Shown: positions 6,525 through 6,571 of the stretch, piece by piece | How positions within the stretch are numbered: position 1 is the first letter of the stretch | How the letters are laid out: the number at the start of each line of letters is the position of its first letter | DNA from: an uncultured Klebsiella sp. | GTDB taxonomy: Bacteria > Pseudomonadota > Gammaproteobacteria > Enterobacterales > Enterobacteriaceae | NCBI GenBank assembly: GCA_902490055.1 | Contig: CABUCP010000185.1 | Coordinates: 1 to 6,571 of the forward strand | Direction of reading: 5' to 3' | Length of the DNA: 6,571 bases | Notes under the pieces: generated by a model | Seen by the model: only the letters and a program-made list of their open reading frames with translations | Database searches by the model: none | Told to the model about the DNA's origin: nothing | Made by a program: the position numbers and the translations under genes

Positions 6525-6538
6525 AAAATGAAACTTCA
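6525..6538. promoter_or_regulatory. Partial operator-like repeat before iolA
   Basis: AAAATGAAA at 6525-6533 repeats the 9-mer at 6495-6503 exactly 30 bases away, close to three helical turns. Here the partner half comes early, giving TGAA-AC-TTCA (6529-6538) instead of the 8-base spacing. It could be an accessory half-site for cooperative binding or part of a divergent promoter. Confidence 0.35.
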
Positions 6539-6571
6539 CTTTGGTGATGACTGTCGCATTTTTCAGCAAGT

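Larger units (their letters stand above)
6423..6571 (-). promoter_or_regulatory. iolA leader and promoter region, possibly divergent
   Basis: The region upstream of iolA contains a very AT-rich core: bases 6494-6542 have 7 G or C in 49. On the minus strand a -10-like TATAAA lies at 6509-6504, inside the operator palindrome, with no strong -35 partner. On the + strand TATAAA at 6522-6527 with ATGAAA at 6498-6503 (18-base spacer) could form a promoter for a divergent gene right of the window. From the minus-strand -10 the iolA leader would be about 75 bases. No gene is visible within this stretch. Confidence 0.55.

Noticed and set aside
1..6571. Mobile elements, CRISPR arrays, tRNA genes or a novel defence or biosynthetic system
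   Set aside because: No transposase, spaced repeat array, tRNA-like fold or unassigned gene is present; all substantial coding space is explained by five iol genes.

Overview
The window is a compact myo-inositol catabolism (iol) locus. It most likely comes from the chromosome of an enterobacterium of the Klebsiella/Raoultella/Enterobacter type. This rests on GC-rich coding DNA, enterobacterial-looking protein sequences, a kinase-aldolase fusion form of IolC, an RpiR-type (not DeoR-type) IolR regulator, and a REP-like palindrome in the iolR 3' region. The exact species cannot be fixed from the sequence alone.

Layout, left to right: an AT-rich promoter region (1-177); iolC on the + strand, a PfkB-type 5-dehydro-2-deoxygluconokinase fused to a C-terminal DUF2090 class I aldolase-like domain; a GC-rich hairpin terminator; iolR on the + strand with its own promoter and two overlapping operator-like palindromes; a short convergent intergenic region with a REP-like element and a strong hairpin terminator; then a minus-strand operon iolA-iolB-iolI (genomic order iolI, iolB, iolA) with gaps of 18 and 29 bases and good ribosome binding sites. 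The last 149 bases hold the iolA leader, its promoter and operator, and possibly the promoter of a divergent gene outside the window.

How the genes fit together: IolI-like protein isomerises inososes; IolB converts 5-deoxyglucuronate to 5-dehydro-2-deoxygluconate (DKG); the IolC kinase domain phosphorylates DKG; the fused aldolase domain probably splits DKG-phosphate into dihydroxyacetone phosphate and malonate semialdehyde, replacing a separate iolJ; IolA oxidises malonate semialdehyde to acetyl-CoA. IolR probably represses the whole set. The dehydrogenase (iolG), dehydratase (iolE), hydrolase (iolD) and transporter are not in the window and presumably lie on either side.

The main observation beyond gene naming is a shared 16-base palindrome, TGAA-N8-TTCA, in all three promoter regions: one near-perfect copy before iolC, two perfect copies before iolR and one perfect copy before iolA. 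It is the best candidate for the IolR operator. No phage, insertion sequence, CRISPR, tRNA or defence element was seen, and I do not see an undescribed system; this is a well-organised version of a known pathway.
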